NCBI GenBank assembly: GCA_003216175.1
Contig: QCJG01000002.1
Coordinates: forward strand, 62,001-126,000
Reading direction: 5' to 3'
Source: Prochlorococcus sp. AG-409-A10
GTDB lineage: Bacteria > Cyanobacteriota > Cyanobacteriia > PCC-6307 > Cyanobiaceae
DNA length: 64,000 bases
Shown here: positions 9,093 to 19,171 of the stretch, piece by piece
Layout: each line of letters begins with the position of its first letter
Numbering within the stretch: the first letter of the stretch is position 1
Notes under the pieces: generated by a model
Told to the model about the DNA's origin: nothing
Database searches by the model: none
What the model saw: the letters and a program-made list of their open reading frames with translations, nothing else
Made by a program: the position numbers and the translations under genes

Positions 9093-10061
9093 TTGGTCAA
9101 TGCCAGTCTAAATTGGGCCAGCATTGTTGGCATAGTTCTTGCTGTGTGCGGAGCTGGCTTATATTTTCTTAGGTCTTTTAAGCCAGCATTGGCTAGAGAT
9201 TATGATGTATTTTTTGCCGCCATAGGTTTGCTCTGTGGAGGAATACTTTTTTTTCAAGGATGGCGATTAGATCCCATTCTTCAGTTTGGACAGTTTTTGC
9301 TAGCCGGAACAACTGTTTTCTTTGCTTATGAGAGTGTTCGACTGAGAGGTATTTCAACCGATCAAGCACGGAGATCTTCATATTTTGATGATGAACCTGA
9401 ATTGCCAAGATCTTCCAGAGGAAGTTTTTCGGATGCAGGCTCTGATAGGAATTATGATCGATTTGAGGAAGCACAACCTATCAATAGAAGATTTTCTGGT
9501 AGAGAAGATTATGAAGAAGAATATTTAGATGATCAAAATTATGGAAGACGTGCATCGATGGCGGCAATTCCTGAGCAGGCGGTAAGTAGAAGGCCAAGAA
9601 ATGTTAGTTCTTCAGATATTAATTCTCGGGCAGCTGAAAGCAATAGGAGGATGGAAAGGTTTAAAAATGCAGAATCTTCTTCAGATAGAGCCTCAAGCTT
9701 TGGTGATAGGCGAACTAGTCGTGAAGAAAGCAGGCGAGGCACTCGTCCTTCAGCAAGTGGTCAAACATCAAGTCGGAGAAGAAATGGAGCCCCTAATATC
9801 TCTCAAGCATCATCTTCAAGATTAAATTCTGATAATGCAAATAGACCTTCTCCTGGTTCTAGAATGCCTTCTAAAACAAATAATAGTATTGAAGATGCTG
9901 CGTTTTCTAGTTCTGAAAAAGGAGTAAATAGAGCTAGTAGAAGACCTGCAAAGAATTCTGGTGCAAATCCCGTCAATCAAAGAGCATCTACGAAAAATTC
10001 TTATTCGTCGTCCACAAGAAAGTCGAGACCAAGAGATAACAGCTCAAGATTTGATGATTAA
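9093..10061 (+). CDS. ycf66: Ycf66 family protein
   Basis: A 322-residue protein. Residues 1-90 hold three hydrophobic segments (ASIVGIVLAVCGAGLYFL; YDVFFAAIGLLCGGILFF; FGQFLLAGTTVFFAYESVRLRG), the conserved Ycf66 core found in cyanobacteria and some plastids. The remaining 230 residues are low-complexity, rich in Ser, Arg, Asn and acidic residues, and look disordered. The start is TTG 9093, giving MVNASLNW. Function is unknown; a thylakoid location is usually assumed. It converges on hli with an 11-base gap that contains the near-palindrome AATAATCATTATT (10065-10077). Confidence 0.85.
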   Translation: MVNASLNWASIVGIVLAVCGAGLYFLRSFKPALARDYDVFFAAIGLLCGGILFFQGWRLDPILQFGQFLLAGTTVFFAYESVRLRGISTDQARRSSYFDDEPELPRSSRGSFSDAGSDRNYDRFEEAQPINRRFSGREDYEEEYLDDQNYGRRASMAAIPEQAVSRRPRNVSSSDINSRAAESNRRMERFKNAESSSDRASSFGDRRTSREESRRGTRPSASGQTSSRRRNGAPNISQASSSRLNSDNANRPSPGSRMPSKTNNSIEDAAFSSSEKGVNRASRRPAKNSGANPVNQRASTKNSYSSSTRKSRPRDNSSRFDD

Positions 10062-10072
10062 CAAAATAATCA

Positions 10073-10312
10073 TTATTGATTAATTATTCCAGCCCATTCC
10101 AAAAAAGATATCCTGCTAATTGCTTCAACAAGTAGAACTGCCATTAGACCAACCATTGCAAATCTTCCATTTATTCTCTCTGCATAACCACTCCACCCAA
10201 ATTCGGGAATATCATTTGTAGTTGCGCTAGGTGAAAGATTTGTAATTTCTGAATCAGCTTGTTCTTGCTCTATTGACTGATTATTTTGGTTTGTTTCAGT
10301 ATTGGAGTTCAT
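10073..10312 (-). CDS. hli: High-light-inducible protein (HLIP/SCP)
   Basis: A 79-residue protein with a Gln/Asn/Glu-rich N-terminal half and a C-terminal one-helix chlorophyll-binding domain. The signature AERINGRFAMVGLMAVLLVE contains the ExxNGRxAM Chl a/b-binding motif; a Trp in FGWSGYAER precedes it. HLIPs bind chlorophyll and carotenoid, quench energy and help photosystem II repair under stress. It sits 9 bases downstream of the ABC exporter gene on the same strand and could be cotranscribed with it. The window holds a second, shorter HLIP at 41429. Confidence 0.92.
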   Translation of the reverse strand: MNSNTETNQNNQSIEQEQADSEITNLSPSATTNDIPEFGWSGYAERINGRFAMVGLMAVLLVEAISRISFLEWAGIINQ

Positions 10313-10321
10313 AGAAATAAA

Positions 10322-12310
10322 CTAGTTCTCAGTAAATTTGTAACTTGCAGAAGGCAATAATCGCCAACCTTTGTTCTCCGTGATTTCAAGCACAGTTTCA
10401 TGATAGTTCTTCAGCGTTGGTCTATGACCAACGCTAATACATGCCATATCACGTTGGTTAAGAAGTTCATAAAGATGTTTTTCTGTATTAACGTCTAGTG
10501 CACTTGTTGCTTCATCTAAAACAACATATTTGGGCGAATTTAGTAAAAGTCTTGCGAAAGCTAACCTTTGTTGCTCTCCAAGAGACAATAGCCTTTGCCA
10601 ATCTTGTTTGATATCTAAGTCCGGATATCTTTGGATGATTTGAGGTAACTTGACTTCCTCTAAAACGGCTTTTAAGTGATCATCACTGAATCTATTTTTA
10701 TCTAATGGGTAACAAAGCTGTTCTCTTAAAGAACCAAGAGTCATATATGGTTTTTGAGGGATAAAGAGTAAATCACCATTTGCGGGTGTTTCTATTTCAC
10801 CAGATTGGATTGCCCAGAGTCCGCTAATAGATCGAAGTAAAGACGTTTTACCGCAACCAGAAGGTCCTACTACAAGTAAACTTTGGCCAGAATCAATACT
10901 AAGATTTAAGTTATTAATTAGGTAATTATCTTTCCCTGGAGTTTTAATACTTACATTTTTAAGAATAATAGAATCGTTCGTTTTAATTTCAACTTTAAAG
11001 TCATCAAATTGGTCATTTCTGATCTCATTCATGTTTGATTGAAAACCTTCAAGTCTGCCTATCGAAGCTGAGAATCTAGCTAAAGCCTCTATTTTGTAAA
11101 TAATAAAAAATAATGATCCTTCAAGAAGGTTATAGTTCAAATTTGCTTGTTGAAAACTTCCATAGTCCATTTGGCCGCTAAGAATTGGTCCTGCGAGAAT
11201 AATGAAAGGAATAAAAACACTTCCATAAATTCCAGAGCGTTGTAGCACTCTTAACAATGCTTCCCATATTATTAAAAGATTAAAGTTATCAACTACAGAC
11301 TTAAGTCTTCTACTAACTTCTTTCTCTTCTTGATTTTCTCCAGAATAGAAAGCAATTGATTCTGCGTTATTTCTTACATGTACAAGACCATAACGAAAAT
11401 CAGCTTCAAATCGTAATTGATCATAATTTAACTTAAATAATTTTCTACTAGCAAAAAGTAGCAAAGATGAAACTAATGTGGCGTAAACTATTAGAGCAAG
11501 TGTTAGCTCTTTGCTTATACTTAGTAAAATAAAAATATTTAATGAAAATACTAATAAAGAATCAAAAATATTTAGCGAGAGATCAATTGTTTGCGCAGTA
11601 AAGTCTCTAGCATCTTCTGTAATTCTTTGATCTGGATTGTCGACATTCGTTTCAGATTCATCATTAGGATTTAATATATAATATGTTCTTTCATCTAAAT
11701 AGTCGGTTATTAGGCTTTTAGATAACCACTCTCTCCATAAAAGCTGAAGCTTTGCTGAAAAATAAAATTGAAAGCTTCTTATTGGAAGAGCTGCGATAAA
11801 ACAAATTCCAAGAATCCACAAATTTTTATAACTTTCATTTTCATCTTTTTGTATTAAGGCATTAGTTATATCTCTGACGAGAAAAGTAATTCCAGCGTTA
11901 ATTCCATTGACAGATAATAACATCAAAATAATTACTCCTAGCAAAAGCCAAGGAAGCCATCTTCTTTGCCTTAACTGACCGCGAACCGTGATAAATGAAA
12001 AAATTCCTAAGGCAAATAAACTTGAAATTATTATTCCTGATGGACCATCCCATATGATCTTTAAGGAATTTTGAACACCTCCTAAAAATTGGTTTGTTAT
12101 TTCTGGAGCTACATTTGTTAACAGGCTCATTAAACCTGTTAGTAAAAATAGAACTGTTCCGCCTACACAAAATAATAAAGCTATTAATAAATAGACAAAT
12201 AACCAGCCGTTGTTTTTTGTATAAGGTAGAAAATATGGCTGTGTAAGCTTTCTTAATTTAATAAGTTGACTGATTAGTCCTTTTTGAGCTTTCGAAATTG
12301 ATGAGGTCAT
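10322..12310 (-). CDS. ABC transporter, fused permease and ATPase (BacA/SbmA-like)
   Basis: A 662-residue half-transporter. The N-terminal 430 residues hold about six membrane segments and the stretch ITEDARDFTAQTIDLSLNI, typical of the SbmA/BacA-YddA (COG4178) and peroxisomal ABCD type. The ATPase domain follows: Walker A GPSGCGKTS near 482, Q-loop FIPQKPY, signature LSLGEQQRLAFARLL near 575, Walker B YVVLDEATSALD near 595 and switch His in SVGHRP near 629. Relatives move vitamin B12, peptides or fatty acyl groups; the substrate here is unknown. It would work as a homodimer in the membrane. The hli gene follows within 10 bases. Confidence 0.85.
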   Translation of the reverse strand: MTSSISKAQKGLISQLIKLRKLTQPYFLPYTKNNGWLFVYLLIALLFCVGGTVLFLLTGLMSLLTNVAPEITNQFLGGVQNSLKIIWDGPSGIIISSLFALGIFSFITVRGQLRQRRWLPWLLLGVIILMLLSVNGINAGITFLVRDITNALIQKDENESYKNLWILGICFIAALPIRSFQFYFSAKLQLLWREWLSKSLITDYLDERTYYILNPNDESETNVDNPDQRITEDARDFTAQTIDLSLNIFDSLLVFSLNIFILLSISKELTLALIVYATLVSSLLLFASRKLFKLNYDQLRFEADFRYGLVHVRNNAESIAFYSGENQEEKEVSRRLKSVVDNFNLLIIWEALLRVLQRSGIYGSVFIPFIILAGPILSGQMDYGSFQQANLNYNLLEGSLFFIIYKIEALARFSASIGRLEGFQSNMNEIRNDQFDDFKVEIKTNDSIILKNVSIKTPGKDNYLINNLNLSIDSGQSLLVVGPSGCGKTSLLRSISGLWAIQSGEIETPANGDLLFIPQKPYMTLGSLREQLCYPLDKNRFSDDHLKAVLEEVKLPQIIQRYPDLDIKQDWQRLLSLGEQQRLAFARLLLNSPKYVVLDEATSALDVNTEKHLYELLNQRDMACISVGHRPTLKNYHETVLEITENKGWRLLPSASYKFTEN

Positions 12311-12432
12311 ATTAATTTGATTATTTCAAAGTCAATAAATAATTGATTAACGATAAGGATAGCTTCTTTTTTTTAAGTTAATTTCACGTTTTTTCAGAGC
12401 AGAAACTCATCAAAGTCATTTATTTCTATATA

Positions 12433-12714
12433 TTAGCTAAAACCAAAATATGTTTTTATTATCAATGGTATTGGGAGTGAAGAAATAAGCTGCATATCAA
12501 AAGAGTGAACTGCAGGAATAGTTTGATCTAGTACCCAAATAACCAAAAAAGGGGCATTCAGAACTATCTGCCATTGCCATTTGTAAGTTAAAATTGACCA
12601 TATTTTTTTTAAAATAGATTGCTGGTTCTCACTAAGATTTGACCAAAAATCTTGTAAATTTGTGTTTACTTTATTAATAATGCTGTTTTGATTTGCAGCA
12701 GTTTGGGAATCCAT
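12433..12714 (-). CDS. Conserved small membrane protein, unknown
   Basis: A 93-residue protein not recognised as any named family. The N-terminal half is polar (Asn, Gln, Ser, Lys) and the second half has one or two hydrophobic stretches, WQIVLNAPFLVIWVLDQ and ISSLPIPLIIKTYFGFS, with several Trp residues. It lies 122 bases upstream of the ABC transporter on the same strand and 111 bases downstream of the HIT gene. Clean boundaries and composition like its neighbours support a real gene. No function can be proposed. Confidence 0.7.
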   Translation of the reverse strand: MDSQTAANQNSIINKVNTNLQDFWSNLSENQQSILKKIWSILTYKWQWQIVLNAPFLVIWVLDQTIPAVHSFDMQLISSLPIPLIIKTYFGFS

Positions 12715-12825
12715 TGGACGCTATTAATTAAATACCTTATAGCGCATTGATGGGTGAAGCTGAGTCAGTAACTAAGCCAGTAATGCAATCGTGTGTATTG
12801 ATAAAAAATCATGGAAAACTAAGAT

Positions 12826-13161
12826 TTACCCTGGAGGCCAACTTAATTTCCTTCCGCCAATGATATGAATATGTAAATGAAATACGGTTTGACCTGCTTC
12901 TTCTCCTGTATTAATTATTGTTCTCCAACTTTCTAAACCAGCAGCATTAGCAATTTCGGTGCCTTTTAGCAGTAAGTGACCCAGTAATTCTTGATCTTCT
13001 TTTTTTATATCTTGAAGACTTGGAATAGGTTTTCTAGGAATTATTAAAATGTGAGTAGGTGCTTGAGGGGTAATATCTTTGAAAGCTAGGCATTTGTTAT
13101 CACTAAAAACCTCATCACAAGGAATTTCGCCACTAAGAATTTTATCGAAAATTGTTGTCAT
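12826..13161 (-). CDS. HIT family nucleotide-binding protein
   Basis: A 111-residue histidine-triad protein of the HinT branch. The triad HLHIHIIGGR is near residue 97; upstream are TIFDKILSGEIPCDEVFSD and LAFKDITPQAPTHILIIPRKPI, both hallmarks of HinT. These enzymes hydrolyse purine nucleoside phosphoramidates and adenylates in the cytoplasm. ATG 13161 gives MTTIFDKIL, a standard start. It is 69 bases downstream of def on the same strand. Confidence 0.93.
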   Translation of the reverse strand: MTTIFDKILSGEIPCDEVFSDNKCLAFKDITPQAPTHILIIPRKPIPSLQDIKKEDQELLGHLLLKGTEIANAAGLESWRTIINTGEEAGQTVFHLHIHIIGGRKLSWPPG

Positions 13162-13230
13162 TGAATTTGAGGAGAGACCAATAAAAAGAATCTAATGCGA
13201 TTAGTTTTAATTTGAATTGACATGATTCTT

Positions 13231-13851
13231 TCAATTCGTTTCTTTTATTACATCGCTTGGATTGAAGTTATTTTCATTTAATTGTTTTTTCAGCTCTTCA
13301 CCATCAGTTACTTTATCAACAAAACAGACACCATTTAGGTGATCTATTTCGTGCTGAATGCATCTTGCCATGAGACCATCTGCATTCATTTTTTTTGGTC
13401 TACCCATTTCATCTCGATAACTTAATTTGATTGATGAGGGTCGTAAAACATTAAGATAAACACCAGGGATACTTAGACAACCTTCTTCATATGTATCTAA
13501 GCTTGCACTAGATGAAATTATCTCAGGATTTATAAATACCATCGGTGGAGCATTTGGATCTTCAAAATTTAAATCAATAACTAACAATCTCTTTTGTATT
13601 CCTACTTGAGGTGCTGCTAACCCAATACCTTTTGATGCATACATAGTTATGAGCATATCTTTCACTAACTTTCGAATGGAATCATCAACTTTGACGATAC
13701 GATTAGCTGGAGTCCTTAAAGCCTCGTGTCCTAGTTGATACACCTCAAAAGGGGGATTCTTCACAGGTTCTTTCGAAACTGAAATTGAGGGCTTCTTTTT
13801 TTCTGCATTTTTTGCAAGTTGAGCAAAACTGCCAGCCAAAGGAGTCTTCAA
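13231..13851 (-). CDS. def: Peptide deformylase
   Basis: Removes the N-formyl group from new proteins on the ribosome; an Fe2+/Zn2+ metalloenzyme. All three motifs are intact in the 206-residue product: GIGLAAPQVG (75-84), EGCLSIPG (123-130, metal-ligand Cys125) and QHEIDHLNG (HEIDH 167-171, catalytic Glu). The N-terminus carries about 35 extra residues rich in Lys, Ser and Pro before the catalytic domain, a common cyanobacterial extension. It is divergent from the S9 peptidase gene with an 83-base gap that must hold both promoters. Confidence 0.96.
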   Translation of the reverse strand: MKTPLAGSFAQLAKNAEKKKPSISVSKEPVKNPPFEVYQLGHEALRTPANRIVKVDDSIRKLVKDMLITMYASKGIGLAAPQVGIQKRLLVIDLNFEDPNAPPMVFINPEIISSSASLDTYEEGCLSIPGVYLNVLRPSSIKLSYRDEMGRPKKMNADGLMARCIQHEIDHLNGVCFVDKVTDGEELKKQLNENNFNPSDVIKETN

Positions 13852-13934
13852 AAAACAACTTTTACACTTTACTTTGTTTTAAGTTCCATGAGTGAATTAA
13901 TAATTGACTCTCAACATCAATAAAGAACAAAACA

Positions 13935-15857
13935 ATGAGAATCTTAGATGCTGAAAAAGTTTATGGAGAAGCCCCCATATTTAAAGAGCCTCGGATAATA
14001 GGTGATTGGATTTTATGGTTAGAACAAAGACCAAACGAAAAGGGAAGAACTACAGCTTTAATTAGACCTTGGGGACGAAAAGACGTATTACCGCAGGAGT
14101 TGACACCTTATCCAAGTGATTTAAAGACAAAAATGCATGGATATGGTGGTGATCCTTTAACAGCTATTTTCGATGGATCAGATCTGATATTGACTTGGGT
14201 CGACAATAAAGATAACTGTTTATGGATGAGAACTTGGTCTTATGAGGAAGAAAATAAAAAATCTTCTTCTTCTTTTAAATTCATACCTAAAATACAATCA
14301 ATTTGCCTTACAAAAAAACATAATTACTTTCTTGCAGGTGGCGTAATTGATTGTGAAAAAAATATTTGGATTGGATTAATGGAAGATCAAGAAGGAGATC
14401 ATATAGTTTCTTATTCTCTAAAAAAAACTGATCAATATCCAAAAGTTATTTATTCATCACAGGGATTATTAGGTTATCTTGCGCTGAATTCTCAAGATAG
14501 AAAGTTGGCATGGGTTGAGTGGCTAAATACTTCAATGCCTTGGGATTTAAATGAATTAAAATTAGCTAAATTGGATGAGAATGTAAATATCATAAATATA
14601 GTAAATTTTAATAATGAATATTTAAAATGTACAGAAAAAATATCATTCTTTAATCCCATTTGGTCAGATGCAGGTGATCTTTTTGTCGCTGAAGATAGTA
14701 GTGGTTGGTGGAATATAACCCAGATTAAAACTGACATTAATAATACTTCAATTACTATCTTTCAGAATCAATGGACTATTAAGGCTGAAATTGCTTGCCC
14801 ACAATGGGTCCTCGGGATGTCGAGCTTTTCATGCGTGGGGGATGATGTCGTTGGGGCTTTTGCTCAGGAAGGAATTTGGACTTTAGCTTTATTTAAAGCA
14901 AATGGATCTATCAAGACTTTTGATCTGCCTTTTATTGAGTTTTCAGGTCTTCATTCGCATCAAAATCGACTTGTTGCAATTGCCAGTAGTTCAGAAATTA
15001 GTGAAGGGATTTTTGAACTAGATTTATTGGATAACAGTTGGAAACATACTCCTGCCTCGTCATTTAGATTGGATCCAACGGAAATAAGTATTGGCGAATC
15101 TTTTTGGTTTATTGGATCGAATGAAGAGAATGTTCATGCTTGGTATTATCCACCTCTTAATAGACAAATATTGTTACCTCCTTTATTGGTGAAAAGTCAT
15201 AGCGGACCTACTGGTATGGCTCGTTGTGGATTGGATCTAGAGGTTCAATTTTGGACGTCAAGAGGTTGGGCGGTTGTCGATGTTAATTATGGAGGCTCTA
15301 CTGGTTTTGGTAGAGAATATAGAGATCGATTGAGAGGTAATTGGGGAGTAATTGATATTTTGGATTGCGCTAAGGCAGCTCAGTCATTGATTGCATCTGG
15401 TAAGGCTGATAAGGACCGCATGGCAATTGTAGGTAGTAGTGCATCGGGTTTTACCGCTTTAGGTTGTTTGATAGCTACTGATATTTTTAATATTGGAGCA
15501 TGTAAATATGCTGTAACTGATTTGATAGGTATGGCTAATTCAACCCATAGATTTGAAGAATTTTATTTAGATTATTTAATAGGTAATATAGAAACTGATT
15601 ATGAAAAATATCTGAAAAGATCGCCAATTCAACATGTTAATTCTATCAATATGCCATTAATTTTATTTCATGGATTAAAAGATAAAGTTATACCCTCTGA
15701 TCAATCTCTTGCAATCAAAGATGAATTATTAAACCGTGGAATTCCAGTGCAAATAAATTTGTTTGAGAACGAAGGACATGGATTTAAGGACGGTAAAATC
15801 AAAGTTGATGTATTAAAAAAAACAGAGGCTTTTTTTAGACAATATCTAAATCTTTAA
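13935..15857 (+). CDS. S9 family prolyl oligopeptidase-like serine peptidase
   Basis: A 640-residue protein with an N-terminal beta-propeller-like region (repeating W-rich strands, about residues 1-370) and a C-terminal alpha/beta-hydrolase domain. The nucleophile elbow is VGSSASGF (GxSxS), the acidic residue lies in FHGLKDKVIP and the catalytic His in NEGHGF; FWTSRGWAVVDVNYGGSTGFGREYR is the usual S9 strand and oxyanion region. Such enzymes cleave short peptides in the cytoplasm; the true substrate is unknown. ATG 13935 gives MRILDAEKVYG. The last four bases overlap the end of convergent sufS. Confidence 0.92.
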   Translation: MRILDAEKVYGEAPIFKEPRIIGDWILWLEQRPNEKGRTTALIRPWGRKDVLPQELTPYPSDLKTKMHGYGGDPLTAIFDGSDLILTWVDNKDNCLWMRTWSYEEENKKSSSSFKFIPKIQSICLTKKHNYFLAGGVIDCEKNIWIGLMEDQEGDHIVSYSLKKTDQYPKVIYSSQGLLGYLALNSQDRKLAWVEWLNTSMPWDLNELKLAKLDENVNIINIVNFNNEYLKCTEKISFFNPIWSDAGDLFVAEDSSGWWNITQIKTDINNTSITIFQNQWTIKAEIACPQWVLGMSSFSCVGDDVVGAFAQEGIWTLALFKANGSIKTFDLPFIEFSGLHSHQNRLVAIASSSEISEGIFELDLLDNSWKHTPASSFRLDPTEISIGESFWFIGSNEENVHAWYYPPLNRQILLPPLLVKSHSGPTGMARCGLDLEVQFWTSRGWAVVDVNYGGSTGFGREYRDRLRGNWGVIDILDCAKAAQSLIASGKADKDRMAIVGSSASGFTALGCLIATDIFNIGACKYAVTDLIGMANSTHRFEEFYLDYLIGNIETDYEKYLKRSPIQHVNSINMPLILFHGLKDKVIPSDQSLAIKDELLNRGIPVQINLFENEGHGFKDGKIKVDVLKKTEAFFRQYLNL

Positions 15858-17101
15858 GAATTTTTCTTTAAAAAAGAAATTACTGATTTTAGTTCTTCCG
15901 CAAGAGAATCAATTTCTGATGGAATAGTTGTAAAGCTCAAGCTTGCTCTAGCTGTGCTTTTTATCCCATAGAAGCGATGAAGTGGTTGGCAGCAATGATG
16001 GCCACTCCTTATGCAAATATTGCTGTTATCCAGTAACTCAGCAACATCATTAGAGTGAATACCTTTTATGTAAAAGGTTGCTAAGGGTCCTCTATCGGGC
16101 TGAATTACTGGCTTAGGACCAAGAATCTTTAAATCATCTATCTCATCTAATTTTTCAAAAAGATATTTTGTTAATTCTTTTTCGTAATTATGGATTTCGT
16201 TTAATCCAATTGATTGTAAATAATTAAGTGCTGTTCCCATAGCGATTGCTTCCCCAATGGCTGGGGTACCCGCTTCGAATTTATGCGGTAAGTCTGCCCA
16301 AGTACTGTTGTCCTGAAAAACTTCATTAATCATCTCTCCTCCACCAAGGAAAGGAGGTATTTTGTTTAAAATTTCTTCTCTACCCCATAAAAAACCTATT
16401 CCAGTAGGCCCGCAAAGTTTATGAGAAGATCCTGCCAGAAAATCAATACCAAGTTTTTTAATATCTACTGGCTTATGAGCAAGACTTTGGCAAGCATCTA
16501 AAAGAACTAAGCTACCTTTTTTATGTGCAAGGTCTGAAATTTCCTCGATAGGATTACAACAACCTAATGTATTACTTACATGAACAATACTGACTATTTT
16601 AGTTTTATTACTCAATTTTTTTTTGAAATCATTAAGATCTAATTCTCCATTTTTATCAATATTGATATAAATGAGCTTACACTTTTTTGAGTTGGCTATT
16701 AATTGCCAAGGGACTATATTGCTATGATGTTCCATTAAACTTATTAAGATTTCGTCGTTTTCCTGAAGTTCATAATTGCCCCATGTGTAAGCTACAAGGT
16801 TGATAGCTTCGGTAGCATTTCTAGTAAAAATAATTTCTTTTTGATTATTACTATTAATAAAATTTGCTGTTAACTTTCTTGAATTTTCGAATTTTTCTGT
16901 TGCGATTGCGCTGAGCTGATGAGCACCTCTATGAACGTTAGCGTTTTGAAAGCTATAGTATTTTCTTAAAGAATCTATAACTTCTTGTGGCTTTTGACTA
17001 GTCGCTGCATGATCTAAATAGATTAAATTATTATGATTGCCATTAAATAGTGGAAAATCATTTCTACTTTTCTTAGCAATCTTTTTTATTAAATGGTTCA
17101 C
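15854..17101 (-). CDS. sufS: Cysteine desulfurase SufS
   Basis: PLP enzyme that takes sulfur from cysteine for Fe-S assembly. In 415 residues: FTRNATEAINLVA cofactor region, MEHHSNIVPW near 125, the Schiff-base Lys228 in AGSSHKLCGPTG, and the catalytic loop Cys370 in RSGHHCCQPLH, which is the group II (SufS) form. A second Cys follows at 371. It is the last gene of sufBCDS; its ATG overlaps the sufD stop by four bases, which suggests translational coupling. No SufE gene is seen in the window, although SufS normally needs a sulfur acceptor. Confidence 0.97.
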   Translation of the reverse strand: MNHLIKKIAKKSRNDFPLFNGNHNNLIYLDHAATSQKPQEVIDSLRKYYSFQNANVHRGAHQLSAIATEKFENSRKLTANFINSNNQKEIIFTRNATEAINLVAYTWGNYELQENDEILISLMEHHSNIVPWQLIANSKKCKLIYINIDKNGELDLNDFKKKLSNKTKIVSIVHVSNTLGCCNPIEEISDLAHKKGSLVLLDACQSLAHKPVDIKKLGIDFLAGSSHKLCGPTGIGFLWGREEILNKIPPFLGGGEMINEVFQDNSTWADLPHKFEAGTPAIGEAIAMGTALNYLQSIGLNEIHNYEKELTKYLFEKLDEIDDLKILGPKPVIQPDRGPLATFYIKGIHSNDVAELLDNSNICIRSGHHCCQPLHRFYGIKSTARASLSFTTIPSEIDSLAEELKSVISFLKKNS

Positions 17102-18333
17102 TTTTTTATATCTTGCATTAATTTTTCAATAAAATTCCATTTCCCAGCACTTTTAGGTAAGTGAGAAATCACTTCATCATAATATCCTTTTAATAACAAA
17201 GAATTAGCATGTTTATTATCAATACCTCTACTAAGTAAATAAAATAATTCCTCATCTTGAAGTTGGCTAACAGTTGCTCCATGAGTACACCTAACATCAT
17301 CAGCAACTATTTCAAGCTCTGGCTTTGTATCTATTCTGGCGCGCTTGGAAAGTAATAAATTTCTACTTAACTGCGCAGCTTCTGTTTTTTGTGCTTTTTG
17401 AGGAACTTCAATCGAACCATTAAAAATGCAATGGGAATATTCAGAAGCTACGGCTTTTTGTAATTGATCAAGCTTTCCATTTGGACCTTCAAATCTAATT
17501 AAAGAGTGAGTAGCTATTTGCTCTTTTGATTTAGTGACTTGAAGTCCTTTGATAATTGTTGAAGCTTCTCCTTCTCTTTGAATTATTCTTGGTTCATATC
17601 GGGCATAATCCCAACCATGATGAATTGAATGAAGAGAGTATTTGCTTTTCTCTGATTGTTCTACCGCTAAAGTGCAAATTGAGGAGGAGTCTTTCTCTTC
17701 ACCCAAAGAAATTAACCCATGAGTTAACTCTACTTTAGACTCTAGCTTTATTTCGATTAAATGATTTTGTGCTGAATTATTATTACCTGTCAAAATTTGT
17801 AAAAGATCTAATTTTGCCCCCTCCTCTATAAGGAGAAGGATTCTTGTTGAGATTGATTTTCCCTCTATTGATGGAATTACTATCTCTAGTGATTGATTGA
17901 AATTACGTTTAACTTTTAAAGCTAAAAGCTCTAAGCTTGAGGCTTGATTAAGACATACTGAAATGTCATTTTTTATATTCGTAGACTTAACTATTTTGCC
18001 GAGGTTATCTTCAATTTCTCGTTTGTTTAGATGCTCAATTCCATTAGGTAAATTAATATTCAATGGATTTTTATTAGGATGAATTATAATTCTTTCTCTG
18101 TTTGCATCCTTTGCTGGAAAGATAGATTTAATATCCTCTTTATCGATAATTGTTGGTAACGATAAAAAATTATTTAACTTACTGAAGTTGGATAATCGCC
18201 ACGCTTCATCTTTCTTAGATGGCATTCCTTTCTCTAAGAGAAATTTTCGTCCTATTGATTGTTCATTTTTTAAATAACCTTCAGTTGGCGGAAGAGAGTC
18301 TAGCCACTCTTGATAAATAGTTGATGATTTCAT
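17098..18333 (-). CDS. sufD: Fe-S assembly scaffold protein SufD
   Basis: A 411-residue SufD, partner of SufB in the SufBC2D scaffold. The C-terminal half has the SufB/D beta-helix pattern ([20 protein letters not shown], then [14 protein letters not shown]) and the conserved [14 protein letters not shown] motif whose His is implicated in cluster assembly, followed by FYLLSRGID. The N-terminal half is variable, as is normal for SufD. It overlaps sufC by four bases upstream and sufS by four downstream. Confidence 0.95.
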   Translation of the reverse strand: MKSSTIYQEWLDSLPPTEGYLKNEQSIGRKFLLEKGMPSKKDEAWRLSNFSKLNNFLSLPTIIDKEDIKSIFPAKDANRERIIIHPNKNPLNINLPNGIEHLNKREIEDNLGKIVKSTNIKNDISVCLNQASSLELLALKVKRNFNQSLEIVIPSIEGKSISTRILLLIEEGAKLDLLQILTGNNNSAQNHLIEIKLESKVELTHGLISLGEEKDSSSICTLAVEQSEKSKYSLHSIHHGWDYARYEPRIIQREGEASTIIKGLQVTKSKEQIATHSLIRFEGPNGKLDQLQKAVASEYSHCIFNGSIEVPQKAQKTEAAQLSRNLLLSKRARIDTKPELEIVADDVRCTHGATVSQLQDEELFYLLSRGIDNKHANSLLLKGYYDEVISHLPKSAGKWNFIEKLMQDIKK

Positions 18334-19121
18334 TTTGCCATTTCTTTTTCTTTGCTATTTTTGTCAATAAAGTCATATCCTGATTTCTCAAGGTCAATGG
18401 CTAGTTCTTTATTGCCAGTTTTTATTATTTTTCCATCAGCCATTATGTGTACAAAGTCAGGAGTAATTTCATTGAGCAGTCTTTGATAATGGGTGATTAA
18501 AATTGTTGCTGAATTTGGTTGCGAGAGTCTATTGATCCCAGATGCAACAATTCTAAGAGCATCAATATCGAGTCCTGAGTCAGTTTCATCGAGTATTGAT
18601 ATGAACGGTTCAAGAAGAGCCATTTGAAGAATTTCGTTGCGTTTTTTCTCTCCGCCAGAAAAACCTTCATTTACGCTTCTTTCTAGAAAGGCTGGATCCA
18701 TTTCTACTATTTTCAATCTTTCTTTTACTAGATCTTCGAATTCAAAAGTATCTAATTCACTTTTAAGTAATTCTTTTCTTCTTGAATTGGTGGCAACTCT
18801 TAAGAACTCGAGATTACTAACACCAGGAATTTCTACTGGGTATTGGAAACCAAGGAAAATACCAATTCTTGCTCTTTCCTCGGGTTCTAGCTCAAGAATA
18901 TCAATACCTTTAAATTGGATAGATCCCGATAAAACTTTGTAAGATGGATGACCAGCTATAACTTTTGAAAGTGTACTTTTTCCGCTTCCATTGCGGCCCA
19001 TAATCGCATGAATTTCACCTTCTTTTACTACCAGATTGACTCCATGAAGTATCTCTTGATCCTCAACGCTTGCATGAAGGTCTTCAATAGATAATATTGT
19101 TTCCGAAGTTGATGAAATCAC
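18330..19121 (-). CDS. sufC: Fe-S assembly ATPase SufC
   Basis: The ABC-type ATPase of the SufBCD complex, 263 residues. Visible are Walker [13 protein letters not shown] near residue 42, signature [13 protein letters not shown] near 155, Walker B and D-loop [16 protein letters not shown] near 175, and the switch [10 protein letters not shown]. The SufC-specific Gly-Glu-Lys-Lys-Arg-Asn signature separates it from transport ATPases. ATP hydrolysis opens the SufB-SufD interface during assembly. The start ATG 19121 lies 50 bases after sufB. Confidence 0.97.
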   Translation of the reverse strand: MISSTSETILSIEDLHASVEDQEILHGVNLVVKEGEIHAIMGRNGSGKSTLSKVIAGHPSYKVLSGSIQFKGIDILELEPEERARIGIFLGFQYPVEIPGVSNLEFLRVATNSRRKELLKSELDTFEFEDLVKERLKIVEMDPAFLERSVNEGFSGGEKKRNEILQMALLEPFISILDETDSGLDIDALRIVASGINRLSQPNSATILITHYQRLLNEITPDFVHIMADGKIIKTGNKELAIDLEKSGYDFIDKNSKEKEMAK

Positions 19122-19171
19122 TAAATTAGGGAGAAAGTTGTAGAGAGCAAAAGTATGGTTTGAATTTATTG

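Noticed and set aside
10065..10077. AATAATCATTATT between ycf66 and hli as terminator
   Set aside because: Perfect but AT-only and very short; a stem this weak is not convincing.
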